A DNA stretch of 27,106 bases from Rhizobium sp. (GTDB lineage Bacteria; Pseudomonadota; Alphaproteobacteria; Rhizobiales; Rhizobiaceae): positions 1-27,106 of the forward strand of contig DPXQ01000077.1 of NCBI GenBank assembly GCA_003527225.1, read 5' to 3'. This document shows, in pieces, positions 1 to 7,190 of this stretch (the stretch's first letter is position 1; each line of letters starts with the position of its first letter). The notes under the pieces are model-generated. The model made no database searches. It saw nothing but the letters and a program-made list of their open reading frames with translations, and was not told the origin of the DNA. Position numbers and translations under genes: made by a program.

Positions 1-450
1 GTGCCGAAGGATGCCGAGCGGCTTGCTGCTCTTGCCGCACGCCTGAGACTATCGAAGGCAGAGACCCGTTTCCTTGATCATTTTGCGCGAGCGCCGAAGC
101 CTGCCGAAAGCATCAAGGATGCAGTATTCGACCGGGACCTCTACCGCTACGGAACCGAGGGGATCATCGCAGTCCTGAAGCTGGAGCTGGCGTCGGCCAG
201 GACAAGAGCCGAAGACGACTCCGGCGCCATGGCCCGGACCGCGCGGCTCTCTGCACTCTTGAAGCGTGCCGAAGCTTTCGTGAAACCGCAATTTCCCCTG
301 AGTGGTGCGGACGTTCTGGCTGCCGGCGTCGAGCCCGGACCCAGGGTCGGGAAGGTTCTGAAAACTATCGAGGACGAGTGGGTGGCTGCAAGTTTCGCTG
401 CGGACCGGGCGAAACTGATCGCCCGGATCAAGGATCTGAGCGGCACGTGA
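1..450 (+). CDS. CCA tRNA nucleotidyltransferase, C-terminal part (5' truncated by window)
   Basis: The reading frame is open from the first base and ends at a TGA at 448-450, so this is the last ~149 residues of a longer gene; the GTG at base 1 is probably internal. The fragment is helical and charged, and its end carries a segment (about residues 100-130) with 'FPLSGADVLAAG' followed by 'GPRVGKVLKTIEDEW', typical of the C-terminal tRNA-binding region of alphaproteobacterial CCA-adding enzymes / poly(A) polymerase family proteins. The family repairs or adds the 3' CCA end of tRNA in the cytoplasm. The catalytic nucleotidyltransferase head lies outside the window, so activity cannot be judged here. 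The gene converges with the DUF1059 gene 8 bases downstream. The family call is fairly sure; the exact subclass is not. Confidence 0.8.
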   Translation: MPKDAERLAALAARLRLSKAETRFLDHFARAPKPAESIKDAVFDRDLYRYGTEGIIAVLKLELASARTRAEDDSGAMARTARLSALLKRAEAFVKPQFPLSGADVLAAGVEPGPRVGKVLKTIEDEWVAASFAADRAKLIARIKDLSGT

Positions 451-458
451 ACTCACTC

Positions 459-644
459 TCAGGAGGCACTAGCCGATTGTGTGATCCGGGCCTTGATGTT
501 CTCGATCATGCTCTCGCGGATTACGGTTTCGCCGTGCGCCGTCTTCATGTGCTCGACAGCCCGGCGCACGATTTCCGCATCCTCGTCAGCCCGGGTATGC
601 CAGTCACAACCCGGGACCAGTGAACCGCATTCGAACTGTTTCAT
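459..644 (-). CDS. DUF1059 family small protein
   Basis: A 61-residue protein starting at ATG 644-642, with a good ribosome binding site (AGAGGAG, seven bases before the start). It begins 'MKQFECGSLVPGCDWHTRAD' and continues with a helical segment containing 'EHMKTAHGE' and an ending of the type 'ENIKARI'. The paired Cys residues (6 and 13), the His/Cys/Trp cluster and the His of 'KTAHGE' are the recognisable pattern of the small DUF1059 family. No biochemical function is established for the family; the Cys/His layout suggests, but does not prove, metal binding. It lies downstream of the cupin gene in the same direction with a 111-base gap. High confidence that it is a gene, no confidence in a function. 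Confidence 0.85.
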   Translation of the reverse strand: MKQFECGSLVPGCDWHTRADEDAEIVRRAVEHMKTAHGETVIRESMIENIKARITQSASAS

Positions 645-755
645 GGTGCATCTCCTCTTTGTCTGGGTTGATCATGGTTGCCTATATCGCAATTTGCGAA
701 AGCAACCAATCTTTCAGCCGAGATCGGCGATCCGGTGCCAATTTCGTCCGCGCCG

Positions 756-1220
756 TTACCCGTGTTTGTCAGGCGCATGTTTTGGCTGGACTGACCAGTC
801 CGCTGGCTCGTCGTCTTTGTCTGCTTTGGCTTCGGCCGCCGTCGCCTGCACCTTGCCGGGCTTGTGATGGGCGGGTGCGTAGATCGTATAGACCTGCATC
901 GGAGTCGACCCGATATTGGTGATGTTGTGCCAAGTCCCCGCCGGAACAAGGACACACCAGCCGTCCGAGACTTCCTTTTCGAAAGTCAGTTTGTCTTTCG
1001 AGGTTCCCATCTGCACCCGACCGCGACCAGCGTCGAGGCGTATGAACTGATCTGTCTCCGGATGTGCTTCAAGGCCAATGTCTTTCCCGACCGGGATCGA
1101 CATCAGCGTTACCTGCAAATAGCGCCCGCTCCAGGCGACGGAACGATAATCTGTGTTTTCCTTCGTCGCCTGTTCGATGTCGAATGATTGCGGTTTTGGG
1201 CCAATGTCAGTGATCGTCAT
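756..1220 (-). CDS. Cupin-domain protein
   Basis: A 154-residue single-cupin protein. I place the start at ATG 1220-1218 because GGAGGG (1225-1230 on the complement) precedes it by four bases; an in-frame TTG at 1232 would overlap that site. The beta-barrel signature is visible in the middle: 'HPETDQFIRLDAGRG' for motif 1 and 'VPAGTWHNITN' for motif 2, followed by 'YTIYAPAHH'. Motif 1 lacks the usual HxH pair and keeps one His, a Glu and an Asp, so the metal site is probably not the canonical 3-His/1-Glu type. The last ~25 residues are Lys/Asp-rich and hydrophilic. Related proteins are annotated only as cupins of the mannose-6-phosphate isomerase-like group. The substrate is unknown. Confidence 0.85.
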   Translation of the reverse strand: MTITDIGPKPQSFDIEQATKENTDYRSVAWSGRYLQVTLMSIPVGKDIGLEAHPETDQFIRLDAGRGRVQMGTSKDKLTFEKEVSDGWCVLVPAGTWHNITNIGSTPMQVYTIYAPAHHKPGKVQATAAEAKADKDDEPADWSVQPKHAPDKHG

Positions 1221-1372
1221 TCTACCCTCCAATCATAATGCGCGAATTGAGCGCATTGATAACATGGCTTTGCGTGCGAAGCCATTAGGGCGGACCACGG
1301 GAGCCGAAGCGCGAACGTCCGCTTCGGTTCATTTTCGACCGGGACAAGTAAAGCGGGCATGGGCGAGCATCC

Positions 1373-1648
1373 CTAATCTCGCCTGGCCCAGGCGTTGAAT
1401 ACCGACGGGGCGACCTTCGCCTTCCAGCTCCTGATGAGACGCTCGGCGTCATCGGCGGTGTCGCGGTCGCTCAAATCGCGCCCGGCAAGCCGGATCTTGA
1501 CCTGCTCCACGAAATAGGAATGCGGCAGATCGACACCGCCCGATGCTCGCAGTTCTTCCGCGAGCCGGTCTATGAAATGCTGGGTGTTGGTGCAACGCTC
1601 TGGCGTTTCAGTGTTTTTGGGGATGGGAATGCTGCTCGAACTGGCCAT
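1373..1648 (-). CDS. Conserved hypothetical protein, 91 residues
   Basis: The start is ATG 1648-1646, chosen because a very strong AGGAGGAG lies six to eight bases upstream; the frame stays open further upstream but that extension has no site. The protein begins with a Ser-rich stretch ('MASSSSIPIP'), then a helical region containing 'NTQHFIDRLAEELRASGG', and ends with 'WKAKVAPSVFNAWARRD'. It has no signal peptide, membrane segment or Cys. I do not recognise a family. It follows hemF in the same direction with a gap of 115 bases, so co-transcription is possible. The coding call rests on the ribosome binding site and on codon use resembling its neighbours. Confidence 0.7.
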   Translation of the reverse strand: MASSSSIPIPKNTETPERCTNTQHFIDRLAEELRASGGVDLPHSYFVEQVKIRLAGRDLSDRDTADDAERLIRSWKAKVAPSVFNAWARRD

Positions 1649-1763
1649 CACAATTCTCCTCCTGAAAACCTCAGAAAGGATACCACGGCGAGGGCCGGCA
1701 CCATATGAATTTTTTTGCCGCAAGAGCGCAATTCGGACCGGAACGGGCAGCGCGCGCCCTGGT

Positions 1764-2678
1764 TCAGGGCCAGCGAACCACCGGAGGAAGCGACGAGAGT
1801 ATCGATTCCACGTTGCCGCCGGTTTTCAAGCCGAAGATGGTGCCCCGATCATACAGCAGGTTGAACTCGACATAGCGCCCGCGGCGGATGAGCTGCTCGT
1901 CGCGGTCGGCTTCCGTCCAGTCCCTGTTGAAATTCGCGCGGACGATCTTCGGATAGACGAGATTGAAGGTCCGGCCGACGTCCTGGACAAAGGCGAAATC
2001 GGCATTCCAGCCGCCCTTGTCTTCGCCGGAATGCAACCAGTCAAAAAAGATGCCTCCGATGCCGCGCGGCTCGTTGCGGTGCTTCAGGAAGAAGTATTCG
2101 TCGCACCACTCCTTGTAGCGGGCATAGTCCGCGACCGCCGCGTGCCTTGCGCAGGTGATCTCCATCGCGCGGTGGAAAAGCCTGCTGTCGGGGTCTTCCT
2201 GATTGCGGCGCCGATCGAGCACCGGTGTCAGGTCGGCGCCGCCGCCGAACCAATGGCTCGAGGTGACAACCATGCGGGTATTCATATGAACAGCCGGGAC
2301 ATTGGGGTTGACCGGATGGGCAATCAACGAAATGCCCGAGGCCCAGAAGCGTGGGTCTTCCTCCGCGCCGGGCATCTGCTTGCGAAATTCCGGCGAGAAC
2401 TCGCCATGGACGGTCGAGGTGTGAACCCCGACCTTTTCGAAGACCCGGCCCTCCATCATCGACATGCGGCCGCCGCCGCCCGCACCGCCCTCGCGCAACC
2501 AGTCCTTGGCGACGAACCGGCCCGGCGGCTGGTTCGAAAGCGGTCCTGTCAGATCCTGCTCCAGCGCCTCGAAGGAGGCGCAGATCGTGTCTCTCAGTTC
2601 CTCGAACCAGGCGCGCGCCTCGGCCTTCCTGTCCTCGATATCCTCCGGCAAGCCTTTCGGTAAATCTGGTCGTTCCAT
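1764..2678 (-). CDS. hemF: Aerobic (oxygen-dependent) coproporphyrinogen III oxidase
   Basis: A 304-residue protein, the usual HemF length. It converts coproporphyrinogen III to protoporphyrinogen IX by two oxidative decarboxylations using O2, in the cytoplasm, late in heme synthesis. Recognisable family blocks in order are '[20 protein letters not shown]' near residue 65, '[21 protein letters not shown]' (part) near 130, '[16 protein letters not shown]' near 190 and '[11 protein letters not shown]' near 205, with the Asp/His residues of the active-site region present. The start is ATG 2678-2676, because family members begin with a short tail like '[18 protein letters not shown]' and a GAGG lies upstream; the frame continues 18 codons further without a better site. 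It is divergent from the small gene at 2852. Confidence 0.96.
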   Translation of the reverse strand: MERPDLPKGLPEDIEDRKAEARAWFEELRDTICASFEALEQDLTGPLSNQPPGRFVAKDWLREGGAGGGGRMSMMEGRVFEKVGVHTSTVHGEFSPEFRKQMPGAEEDPRFWASGISLIAHPVNPNVPAVHMNTRMVVTSSHWFGGGADLTPVLDRRRNQEDPDSRLFHRAMEITCARHAAVADYARYKEWCDEYFFLKHRNEPRGIGGIFFDWLHSGEDKGGWNADFAFVQDVGRTFNLVYPKIVRANFNRDWTEADRDEQLIRRGRYVEFNLLYDRGTIFGLKTGGNVESILSSLPPVVRWP

Positions 2679-2851
2679 CCCACAGTCCTCAACCCGGTTC
2701 GACCTGTTCGCCTGGCGAGTCGGTCGCATCACAAATTTCCGCTTAGCAGTTCAGGGGCTTCCGAACCAGAGAAGGCGTCCGCGGTTCCTTGAATTTCGAC
2801 TGGCAAAACACCTGTCCCGCGATTATCCTTTTTGGCAACGAGGTGTGTTTC

Positions 2852-3106
2852 ATGACGAAGATACCCGGCTTGCCGCCCCTTGACGGCCTCAGACAGCAGA
2901 TTGCCCGGCACCGGAAGGCAAGGTCCGATTCCGGCCATTTCGTCCGCGAGACCTTCTGTCTTTCGCGGGACGAGGCGCGTGCCAAGGCGAGAGAATGGTT
3001 CGATGCCTTTCCTAAGGCGGCCTATTGGACCGAAGTCGAGAGCTGGCGCCAGCTCGACGGCGACCGGATCGAATTCACCATGCGGCGCTTGCCCTCGGCC
3101 GACTGA
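2852..3106 (+). CDS. Conserved hypothetical protein, 84 residues
   Basis: The start is ATG 2852, preceded by ACGAGG about eight bases upstream; an in-frame ATG at 2789 lacks a site. The protein is soluble, charged and lacks membrane segments: it opens 'MTKIPGLPPLDGLRQQIARH', has a helix with 'SRDEARAKAREWFDAFPKAAYW' in the middle and ends with a beta-like 'RIEFTMRRLPSAD'. I do not recognise a Pfam family. It is divergent from hemF with a 173-base spacer that should hold both promoters. It is unlikely to be an artefact because codon use is GC3-rich and the start has a ribosome site, but the function is unknown. Confidence 0.7.
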   Translation: MTKIPGLPPLDGLRQQIARHRKARSDSGHFVRETFCLSRDEARAKAREWFDAFPKAAYWTEVESWRQLDGDRIEFTMRRLPSAD

Positions 3107-3186
3107 CCCGAACCGGACACTCGCCTCCTTTCAAGGTCTTCCGAAACCGGCTGTCTGCTGCCCGGATCACGGCTAATTTCACGTCC

Positions 3187-3200
3187 GTTAAACTTTTAAC
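3187..3200. promoter_or_regulatory. 14-bp inverted repeat upstream of flagellin
   Basis: GTTAAA-CT-TTTAAC is a perfect inverted repeat 160 bases upstream of the flagellin start, in an otherwise GC-rich intergenic stretch (3107-3359). It could be a regulator binding site or part of an AT-rich promoter region. I cannot match it to a named operator, and no convincing -35/-10 pair is anchored to it. Confidence 0.3.
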
Positions 3201-3359
3201 GCTGCCTTAAAGTGTTCTGAAATCGGGCTCTGGCAAATAGATCCCGAAAGATCGCTTCTCGCCTGCTCGATCCGGCGCGCGGCGCGGCATGAAGCCACGG
3301 CCATCTGAGGATGGGTCATGCAATCCGGCATGCTCACCGTCCACACATAAGGGTTTAGA

Positions 3360-4319
3360 ATGACGAGCATATCCATCAATTCGACATCGGCTTCGGCGCT
3401 GTCCCTTCTGACCGGCTCAAGCAAGGCCCTCGAGGCGACGCAGACGCGTGTCGCTTCCGGCCGCAGGGTCAACGAAGCGGCGGACAACGCTGCCTATTGG
3501 TCGATCGCGACCACGATGAGCGCCAGCAATCTTTCGCTTTCCGCCGCGAGAGACGCGACGGGAATGGCCGCCGCAGTAGCCGACACGGCAGCGCTCGGGA
3601 TCGAGGCTGCGACCGGTATCGTCGCCGAGATCCAGTCGAAGCTCATCCTTGCCAAGTCAGTCGGCTCCGAGAAGAACGCGATCAACGCCGAAATCAGCCA
3701 GCTCAAGGAACAGCTCGGAACGATTGCGAATTCAACCTCGTTCAATGGCCAGAACTGGCTGAATCTCGAGGCGGGACAATCACCGAAGGTGGAGTCGATG
3801 GTGGCCTCCGTGAGCAGCAACGCGGACGGTGAAGTGTCTGTCAACGTCATCGATTTCGATACGGCCCAATCGACCCTTTCGAGCAGCGGCGCCGCGTCCG
3901 ACGGCATGTTGACGAGAGCCTATTCTGGTACGACGAAGAGCGGTGCTTCCTACGAGTATTATCTGCTCGACGCCAATTCCGCCGTTCCGGCATCTGCCAC
4001 GGCGCAGGAGATCAAGATCTCCGAGAACACGACCTCAGGCGAACTCGACGGAATGATCTCGGCGGTCAGTTCCATGCTTTCGAACCTTACCGATGCAGGG
4101 GCCGCACTCGGAGCCACACGCAGCCGCATTTCCAGCAACACCGAGTTCCTGAACGATCTCGAGGATATCACCGCCATCGGGATCGGACGTCTGGTCGATG
4201 CCGATATGGAAGAGGAAGCGACCAAGCTCTCAGCCCAGAAGGTCCAGCAGCAATTGCAGACGATCGGCCTGAACATCGCCAATAGCAGCATGGCGTCGAC
4301 ACTGGCGCTGTTCCGCTAA
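3360..4319 (+). CDS. Flagellin, isolated copy
   Basis: A 319-residue flagellin without Cys, exported by the flagellar type III system and polymerised into the filament. The N-terminal D0/D1 region (about 1-140) has the hallmark 'ATQTRVASGRRVNEAADNAA' and 'NGQNWLNL' segments; the C-terminal D1/D0 region (about 240-319) has 'ATRSRISSNTEFLNDLED', 'GIGRLVDADMEEEATKL' and an end 'NSSMASTLALFR'. Between them is only a short variable D2-like region, so it is a compact flagellin compared with ~390-residue rhizobial types. There is a weak ribosome site (AAGGG). No other flagellar or chemotaxis gene is in the window, so it is an orphan locus; several rhizobia do carry dispersed flagellins. I cannot assign which paralogue (flaA-H) it is. 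Confidence 0.95.
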   Translation: MTSISINSTSASALSLLTGSSKALEATQTRVASGRRVNEAADNAAYWSIATTMSASNLSLSAARDATGMAAAVADTAALGIEAATGIVAEIQSKLILAKSVGSEKNAINAEISQLKEQLGTIANSTSFNGQNWLNLEAGQSPKVESMVASVSSNADGEVSVNVIDFDTAQSTLSSSGAASDGMLTRAYSGTTKSGASYEYYLLDANSAVPASATAQEIKISENTTSGELDGMISAVSSMLSNLTDAGAALGATRSRISSNTEFLNDLEDITAIGIGRLVDADMEEEATKLSAQKVQQQLQTIGLNIANSSMASTLALFR

Positions 4320-4330
4320 GGTCGGGCGAT

Positions 4331-4350
4331 CCGGCCACGGGCCGGGTTTG
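4331..4350 (+). terminator. Hairpin after flagellin, likely intrinsic terminator
   Basis: CCGGCC-ACG-GGCCGG forms a 6-bp GC stem with a three-base loop, 11 bases after the flagellin stop, followed by a modest T-rich stretch (GTTTGCGTCTTACTT). It sits between two convergent genes. The T tract is weak, so confidence is moderate. Confidence 0.5.
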
Positions 4351-4354
4351 CGTC

Positions 4355-5554
4355 TTACTTGGGGGCGGGGCTTTTCGGCCTTTTTCGCCTGACGCCCGCG
4401 CGTGCTTCCTTTTCCGGTTCTGCTGGCACCAATGGCGGTCCCTCTACCTGTGCGGTCTCCGGATCTTGCGACGGGGGCCGGGACTCCGCCGCCGCCTGCG
4501 CAAGGCTGTCGGGCTGAGCTTCCTGCGGGGCTTGCTCCTGCCTCGTCTCGGGCACCGGCTCGATGGCGACCGGCTCTGTCACTGTGTCTGGGTTCTCGAC
4601 CGGCACCGGCAGGCTGTGCGCAATGATATCCTTCAGGATACTGGTGACCTGAAGGGACCCCGGGAAACCCGTGTTGGTCGAGTGGCCCACGAAGGGAGCG
4701 CTAATGTCGGTCTCGATCTGCGGCCGTGAATTGATCTCGCCATACCAGTCGAGTGCGCCGACGACGTCGATTACGTCACGGAAATCCGGTGGCATGGCGA
4801 TGCGTCCGCCGAATGTGACGATGCGCAGCCCTGCGGCGAGCGCGCGGATGCGGGCCCGGTCTTCTTCCTTCAGCGCATAGAGCGCCTCCGACAACACCCG
4901 ATTGCCCTTCGAGTGCCCGACCAATGTGTGGAAGGAGAGGCGAGGATCGGCCAACAGCGTTTGAACGGTGTCCGTATCGAGACTGGAGCGGCGGGGCTCG
5001 GCTGTGTCGGCGCGTCGTTTGTCATAGGCACCAAGATGCGGGCGGCCAACGACATCGTCGAGAACTTCGAAGTCGTTCCGTATATGGCCGAGCCAGCCGA
5101 AGAAGAACGCGCCACCGATGGCCTCATTGAACATATCGCCGAGCCCGTATCCGGAGGCGACGGCGGCCACAGGTTCGCCCAAGGCATCTGCGACGTTACG
5201 GGCAAATGCGGCGGCGCCGATCGCGGAGCCGCCTATTCCGGCAACCGCAACCGCGTGCACATCCCGGCCGCCCCGCAGCAGGTATTCGTCAATATTGTCG
5301 CAGAGCGTCAGCATTCCCTGGCCCGTCGGCGGCACGACCATGATCAGGCCCTCGGCGGTGATGGCGTCGCTGACGTAGAAGGTTTCCTCGGCTGTGAGTG
5401 CCTTGACGTCATAGAACATGGCGTCAAGGCCGATATTGCGCAGGCGCCAGAGCTCGAGAGCGGCGTTTCGCACCGGCCGGTGTTGCAGCCGCTCGGGAAA
5501 GCTCAAGGAGCGCGCGAACTGGGTCAAACTCAGGGTGAATGCCGTATCAAACAT
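4355..5554 (-). CDS. Alpha/beta-hydrolase-like protein with acidic Pro-rich C-terminal tail
   Basis: A 399-residue protein with a ribosome site GAGGTGG before ATG 5554-5552. I see a nucleophile-elbow motif G-H-S-K-G at residues 213-217, preceded by a hydrophobic strand ('FHTLV'), which suggests Ser215 as nucleophile; Asp263 or Asp269 and His291 ('GHSTNTG') are possible partners. A Gly/Ala-rich hydrophobic stretch at ~101-150 precedes it. From about residue 318 onward the protein becomes a low-complexity Pro/Glu/Ala/Gln tail ending in a basic 'RRKRPKSPAPK'. There is no signal peptide. I do not recognise a named lipase or esterase family, and the substrate is unknown. It lies 103 bases after soxR in the same direction and could be read through from it. 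The hydrolase fold is an inference from one motif. Confidence 0.65.
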   Translation of the reverse strand: MFDTAFTLSLTQFARSLSFPERLQHRPVRNAALELWRLRNIGLDAMFYDVKALTAEETFYVSDAITAEGLIMVVPPTGQGMLTLCDNIDEYLLRGGRDVHAVAVAGIGGSAIGAAAFARNVADALGEPVAAVASGYGLGDMFNEAIGGAFFFGWLGHIRNDFEVLDDVVGRPHLGAYDKRRADTAEPRRSSLDTDTVQTLLADPRLSFHTLVGHSKGNRVLSEALYALKEEDRARIRALAAGLRIVTFGGRIAMPPDFRDVIDVVGALDWYGEINSRPQIETDISAPFVGHSTNTGFPGSLQVTSILKDIIAHSLPVPVENPDTVTEPVAIEPVPETRQEQAPQEAQPDSLAQAAAESRPPSQDPETAQVEGPPLVPAEPEKEARAGVRRKRPKSPAPK

Positions 5555-5657
5555 CAGGCCACCTCATCGTTTATTTTGCATTGCAGCATGACACAGAAGG
5601 CGAAAGACGCCAAGTGAAGCTTTGACAACCACCCTGGCATATCCCTCCGTACTGTCA

Positions 5658-6116
5658 TCAGATATCCAGCAGCAATGGGCCGTGTCCCTGTTCGGCAAGC
5701 GCGTCCTGCGGGTTTCGGAGCGGACAATCACTCATGGAGAGACATCCGCAACCGATACAGCCGCTGAGATGATCCCGCAGGTTCTGCAGCTGCATAATCC
5801 GCTTTTCGAGCTGGTTTCTCCAGTTCTGCGAAAGACTGCTCCAGTCTTCGGCGGTAAGCGGCCGATCATGCGGCAGTACCGAAAGAGCTTCGCGGATTTC
5901 GGCAAGCGGAATGCCGGTTCGCTGGGCGACCTTGATCACCGCGACACGACGCAGGACCGAACGCGGATAACGGCGCTGATTGCCCTTGTTGCGGTTGCTC
6001 TTGATCAGTCCCTTCGCCTCGTAGAAATGCAAGGTGGAGACCGCCACGCCGCTACGCTCGGCGACTTCGCCGACGCTCAATTCCCGCCGAGGCGGTTCGT
6101 TTGATGACTTGCTCAT
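5658..6116 (-). CDS. soxR: SoxR, redox-sensing MerR-family activator with [2Fe-2S] cluster
   Basis: A 152-residue MerR-family regulator. The N-terminal winged helix starts at '[20 protein letters not shown]' (residues 13-32), then comes a dimerisation helix around 95-115, and then a cluster motif C120-X2-C123-X-C125-X5-C131, exactly the SoxR [2Fe-2S] spacing. Established for the family: redox-cycling compounds or superoxide stress oxidise the cluster, and SoxR then untwists a long-spacer promoter to activate it. I start at ATG 6116-6114; the frame extends upstream, but that extension would run through the SoxR box. The only Shine-Dalgarno-like GAGG lies within the operator itself, about ten bases before the ATG, so translation may be weak. 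The target promoter next door points the other way. Confidence 0.96.
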   Translation of the reverse strand: MSKSSNEPPRRELSVGEVAERSGVAVSTLHFYEAKGLIKSNRNKGNQRRYPRSVLRRVAVIKVAQRTGIPLAEIREALSVLPHDRPLTAEDWSSLSQNWRNQLEKRIMQLQNLRDHLSGCIGCGCLSMSDCPLRNPQDALAEQGHGPLLLDI

Positions 6117-6123
6117 GACGGTA

Positions 6124-6154
6124 TTTACCTCAATATTGGTTGAGGTCTTATAGC
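6124..6154 (+). promoter_or_regulatory. SoxR-box promoter reading rightward
   Basis: TTTACC (6124-6129) and TATAGC (6149-6154) are separated by 19 bases, the over-long spacer typical of MerR-family targets. Centred in it is CCTCAA-TATTGG-TTGAGG (6128-6145), a perfect inverted repeat with the same arms and spacing as the E. coli soxS operator (CCTCAAGTTAACTTGAGG). The -35/-10 order shows that the SoxR-activated transcript runs rightward, starting near 6161. The same operator lies 11 bases upstream of the soxR start, so it could also repress soxR. Confidence 0.9.
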
Positions 6155-6192
6155 GTAAGCTCCCTGATTTTGAAACACGGAGCCTCGTGTCC

Positions 6193-6315
6193 ATGACGAA
6201 CGAATTCACTATTGCCGGCAGCCGCATTGGCGTTGACGGTTGGCCAATTGCCCTGGTGGGCCGATGCCCTGAGGACTGGGCGGTGGAACCGCGACTACCC
6301 GCAGGTGAACCATGA
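6193..6315 (+). CDS. 40-residue ORF directly downstream of the SoxR-box promoter
   Basis: ATG 6193 to TGA 6315. The sequence opens '[20 protein letters not shown]' and ends 'EPRLPAGEP'; it has one Cys (residue 25), two Trp and no membrane segment. A GGAG lies ten bases before the ATG, inside a small hairpin (ACACG-GAGCCT-CGTGT, 6175-6190). It is the first ORF after the predicted SoxR-driven start site (~6161) and ends 17 bases before the 3' end of trmL, which is on the other strand. I do not recognise the protein; it might be a genuine small protein, the remnant of a deleted SoxR target, or a non-coding leader. Position alone is the argument for function. Confidence 0.4.
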   Translation: MTNEFTIAGSRIGVDGWPIALVGRCPEDWAVEPRLPAGEP

Positions 6316-6332
6316 ACGATCCCAGCGAACGT

Positions 6333-6797
6333 CTATGCGCCAAACCCCGTCTGCCTCAGAGCCTCTCCGGCAATCATCGCCGCCGACACGGCGACGTTGA
6401 TCGATCGCCGGCCTTCGATCATGGGAATTATGACCCGTGCATCAGCATTGTCGTGCACATGATCGGGGACGCCGGCGCTTTCTCGGCCAAAGAGCAGGAT
6501 GTCGTCCGGCCGATAGGCAAAATCCGTGTAGGGTTCGGCTGCCTTGGTGGATGCGAGCACGAGGCGGCGGCCGGTCGTCGAGCGCCAATCCTCGAACCTT
6601 TCCCAGTTGATATGGCGGACGAGCGAGACGGAGCCGAGGTAATCCATTCCGGCACGCTTGAGATTGCGGTCGGATATGTCGAATCCAGCCGGCTCGATGA
6701 TGTCCACGCCAAGCCCGAGACAGGCGGCGAGACGTAGGATCGTGCCGGTATTGCCAGGAATGTCGGGCTGGTAGAGGGCAAGGCGAAGTGAGGTCAT
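6333..6797 (-). CDS. trmL: tRNA (cytidine/uridine-34 2'-O)-methyltransferase TrmL (SPOUT)
   Basis: A 154-residue single-domain SPOUT methyltransferase, which methylates the ribose of wobble base 34 in certain leucine tRNAs using S-adenosylmethionine. The three SPOUT blocks are present: 'YQPDIPGNTGTILRLAACLG' near the N-terminus (motif 1), 'LLFGRESAGVPD' (motif 2) and 'IPMIEGRRSINVAVSAAMIA' (motif 3, the knot that binds SAM). I choose ATG 6797-6795 because GGAAG lies upstream and homologues begin close to 'LRLALYQPDIPGN'; an ATG four codons earlier (6809) is a possible alternative. It is divergent from the ABC exporter gene and runs toward soxR. The SoxR-driven rightward transcript, if not terminated, would be antisense to it. 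Confidence 0.93.
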   Translation of the reverse strand: MTSLRLALYQPDIPGNTGTILRLAACLGLGVDIIEPAGFDISDRNLKRAGMDYLGSVSLVRHINWERFEDWRSTTGRRLVLASTKAAEPYTDFAYRPDDILLFGRESAGVPDHVHDNADARVIIPMIEGRRSINVAVSAAMIAGEALRQTGFGA

Positions 6798-6979
6798 GCC
6801 TGCTTCCATAAGCCGGGATGACCCACGCGCTCAAGCCGATATTGTCCATCGCCCGGATGCGTGTGGTGTTCGGGCAACAGCGTTTGGGGTTCGGGCAGAG
6901 GGTGGCGGATTGATGCTTTTCAATTGTGGCGGGCGGGTTTAAAAGGCTTCCATCTTTAACACGCAACAGGGAGGCCTCG

Positions 6980-7036
6980 ATGATATCCAATGGTACGACG
7001 CGCCTTCCGGCTCCGGATTTCCATCTGCTTGCGTGA
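6980..7036 (+). CDS. Possible 18-residue leader ORF upstream of ABC exporter
   Basis: ATG 6980 follows GGGAGG at five to six bases, a near-ideal ribosome site, and the frame closes at TGA 7034-7036 after 18 codons (opens 'MISNGTTRLPAPDF'). A palindrome, GGCGATATCGCC (7038-7049), starts one base after the stop and is followed by a T-rich stretch. The layout is that of a leader peptide with an attenuator-like hairpin, but the peptide has no run of one amino acid and the distance to the exporter start is 154 bases. A chance short ORF cannot be excluded. Confidence 0.3.
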   Translation: MISNGTTRLPAPDFHLLA

Positions 7037-7037
7037 C

Positions 7038-7049
7038 GGCGATATCGCC
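7038..7049. promoter_or_regulatory. 12-bp perfect palindrome followed by T-rich run
   Basis: GGCGATATCGCC is fully self-complementary; as RNA it could fold as a 4-bp stem with a tetraloop, and as DNA it could be a dimeric repressor site. It is followed by a T-rich stretch with two runs of five T. As a terminator it is weak because the stem is short; it may be a regulatory element for the exporter gene. Confidence 0.3.
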
Positions 7050-7190
7050 ACTTTGTTCCTGATTTTTCCTTTTTGAATTCATGCGCGGCCGGTCTTCGGC
7101 CTCGCCCCAATTTCAAGCCCTCGCTATTGGCGCACGGTTTCGCTGCCGCCGAATTGCCGATGGGCCTAACGATGTGACTGGAGCTTTTCC

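Larger units (their letters stand above)
6798..7190. other. 393-bp intergenic region between trmL and the ABC exporter gene
   Basis: This divergent spacer should hold the promoters of trmL and of the exporter operon, but I find no convincing -35/-10 pair. It contains a repeated GTTCGGGCA (in 6868-6900), an 18-codon ORF with a good ribosome site, a GGCGATATCGCC palindrome and a T-rich run (7050-7075). No longer ORF or tRNA is visible. The palindrome and small ORF are listed separately. Confidence 0.5.

Noticed and set aside
1572..2663. 363-codon open frame opposite hemF
   Set aside because: It mirrors hemF codons, lacks a ribosome site and has no family motif; hemF on the other strand is certain.
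6312..6737. 141-codon rightward frame whose ATG overlaps the stop of the 40-codon ORF
   Set aside because: It looked like a coupled second gene of a SoxR operon, but it is the reverse frame of trmL, whose SPOUT motifs are complete on the other strand. Antisense RNA is still possible.
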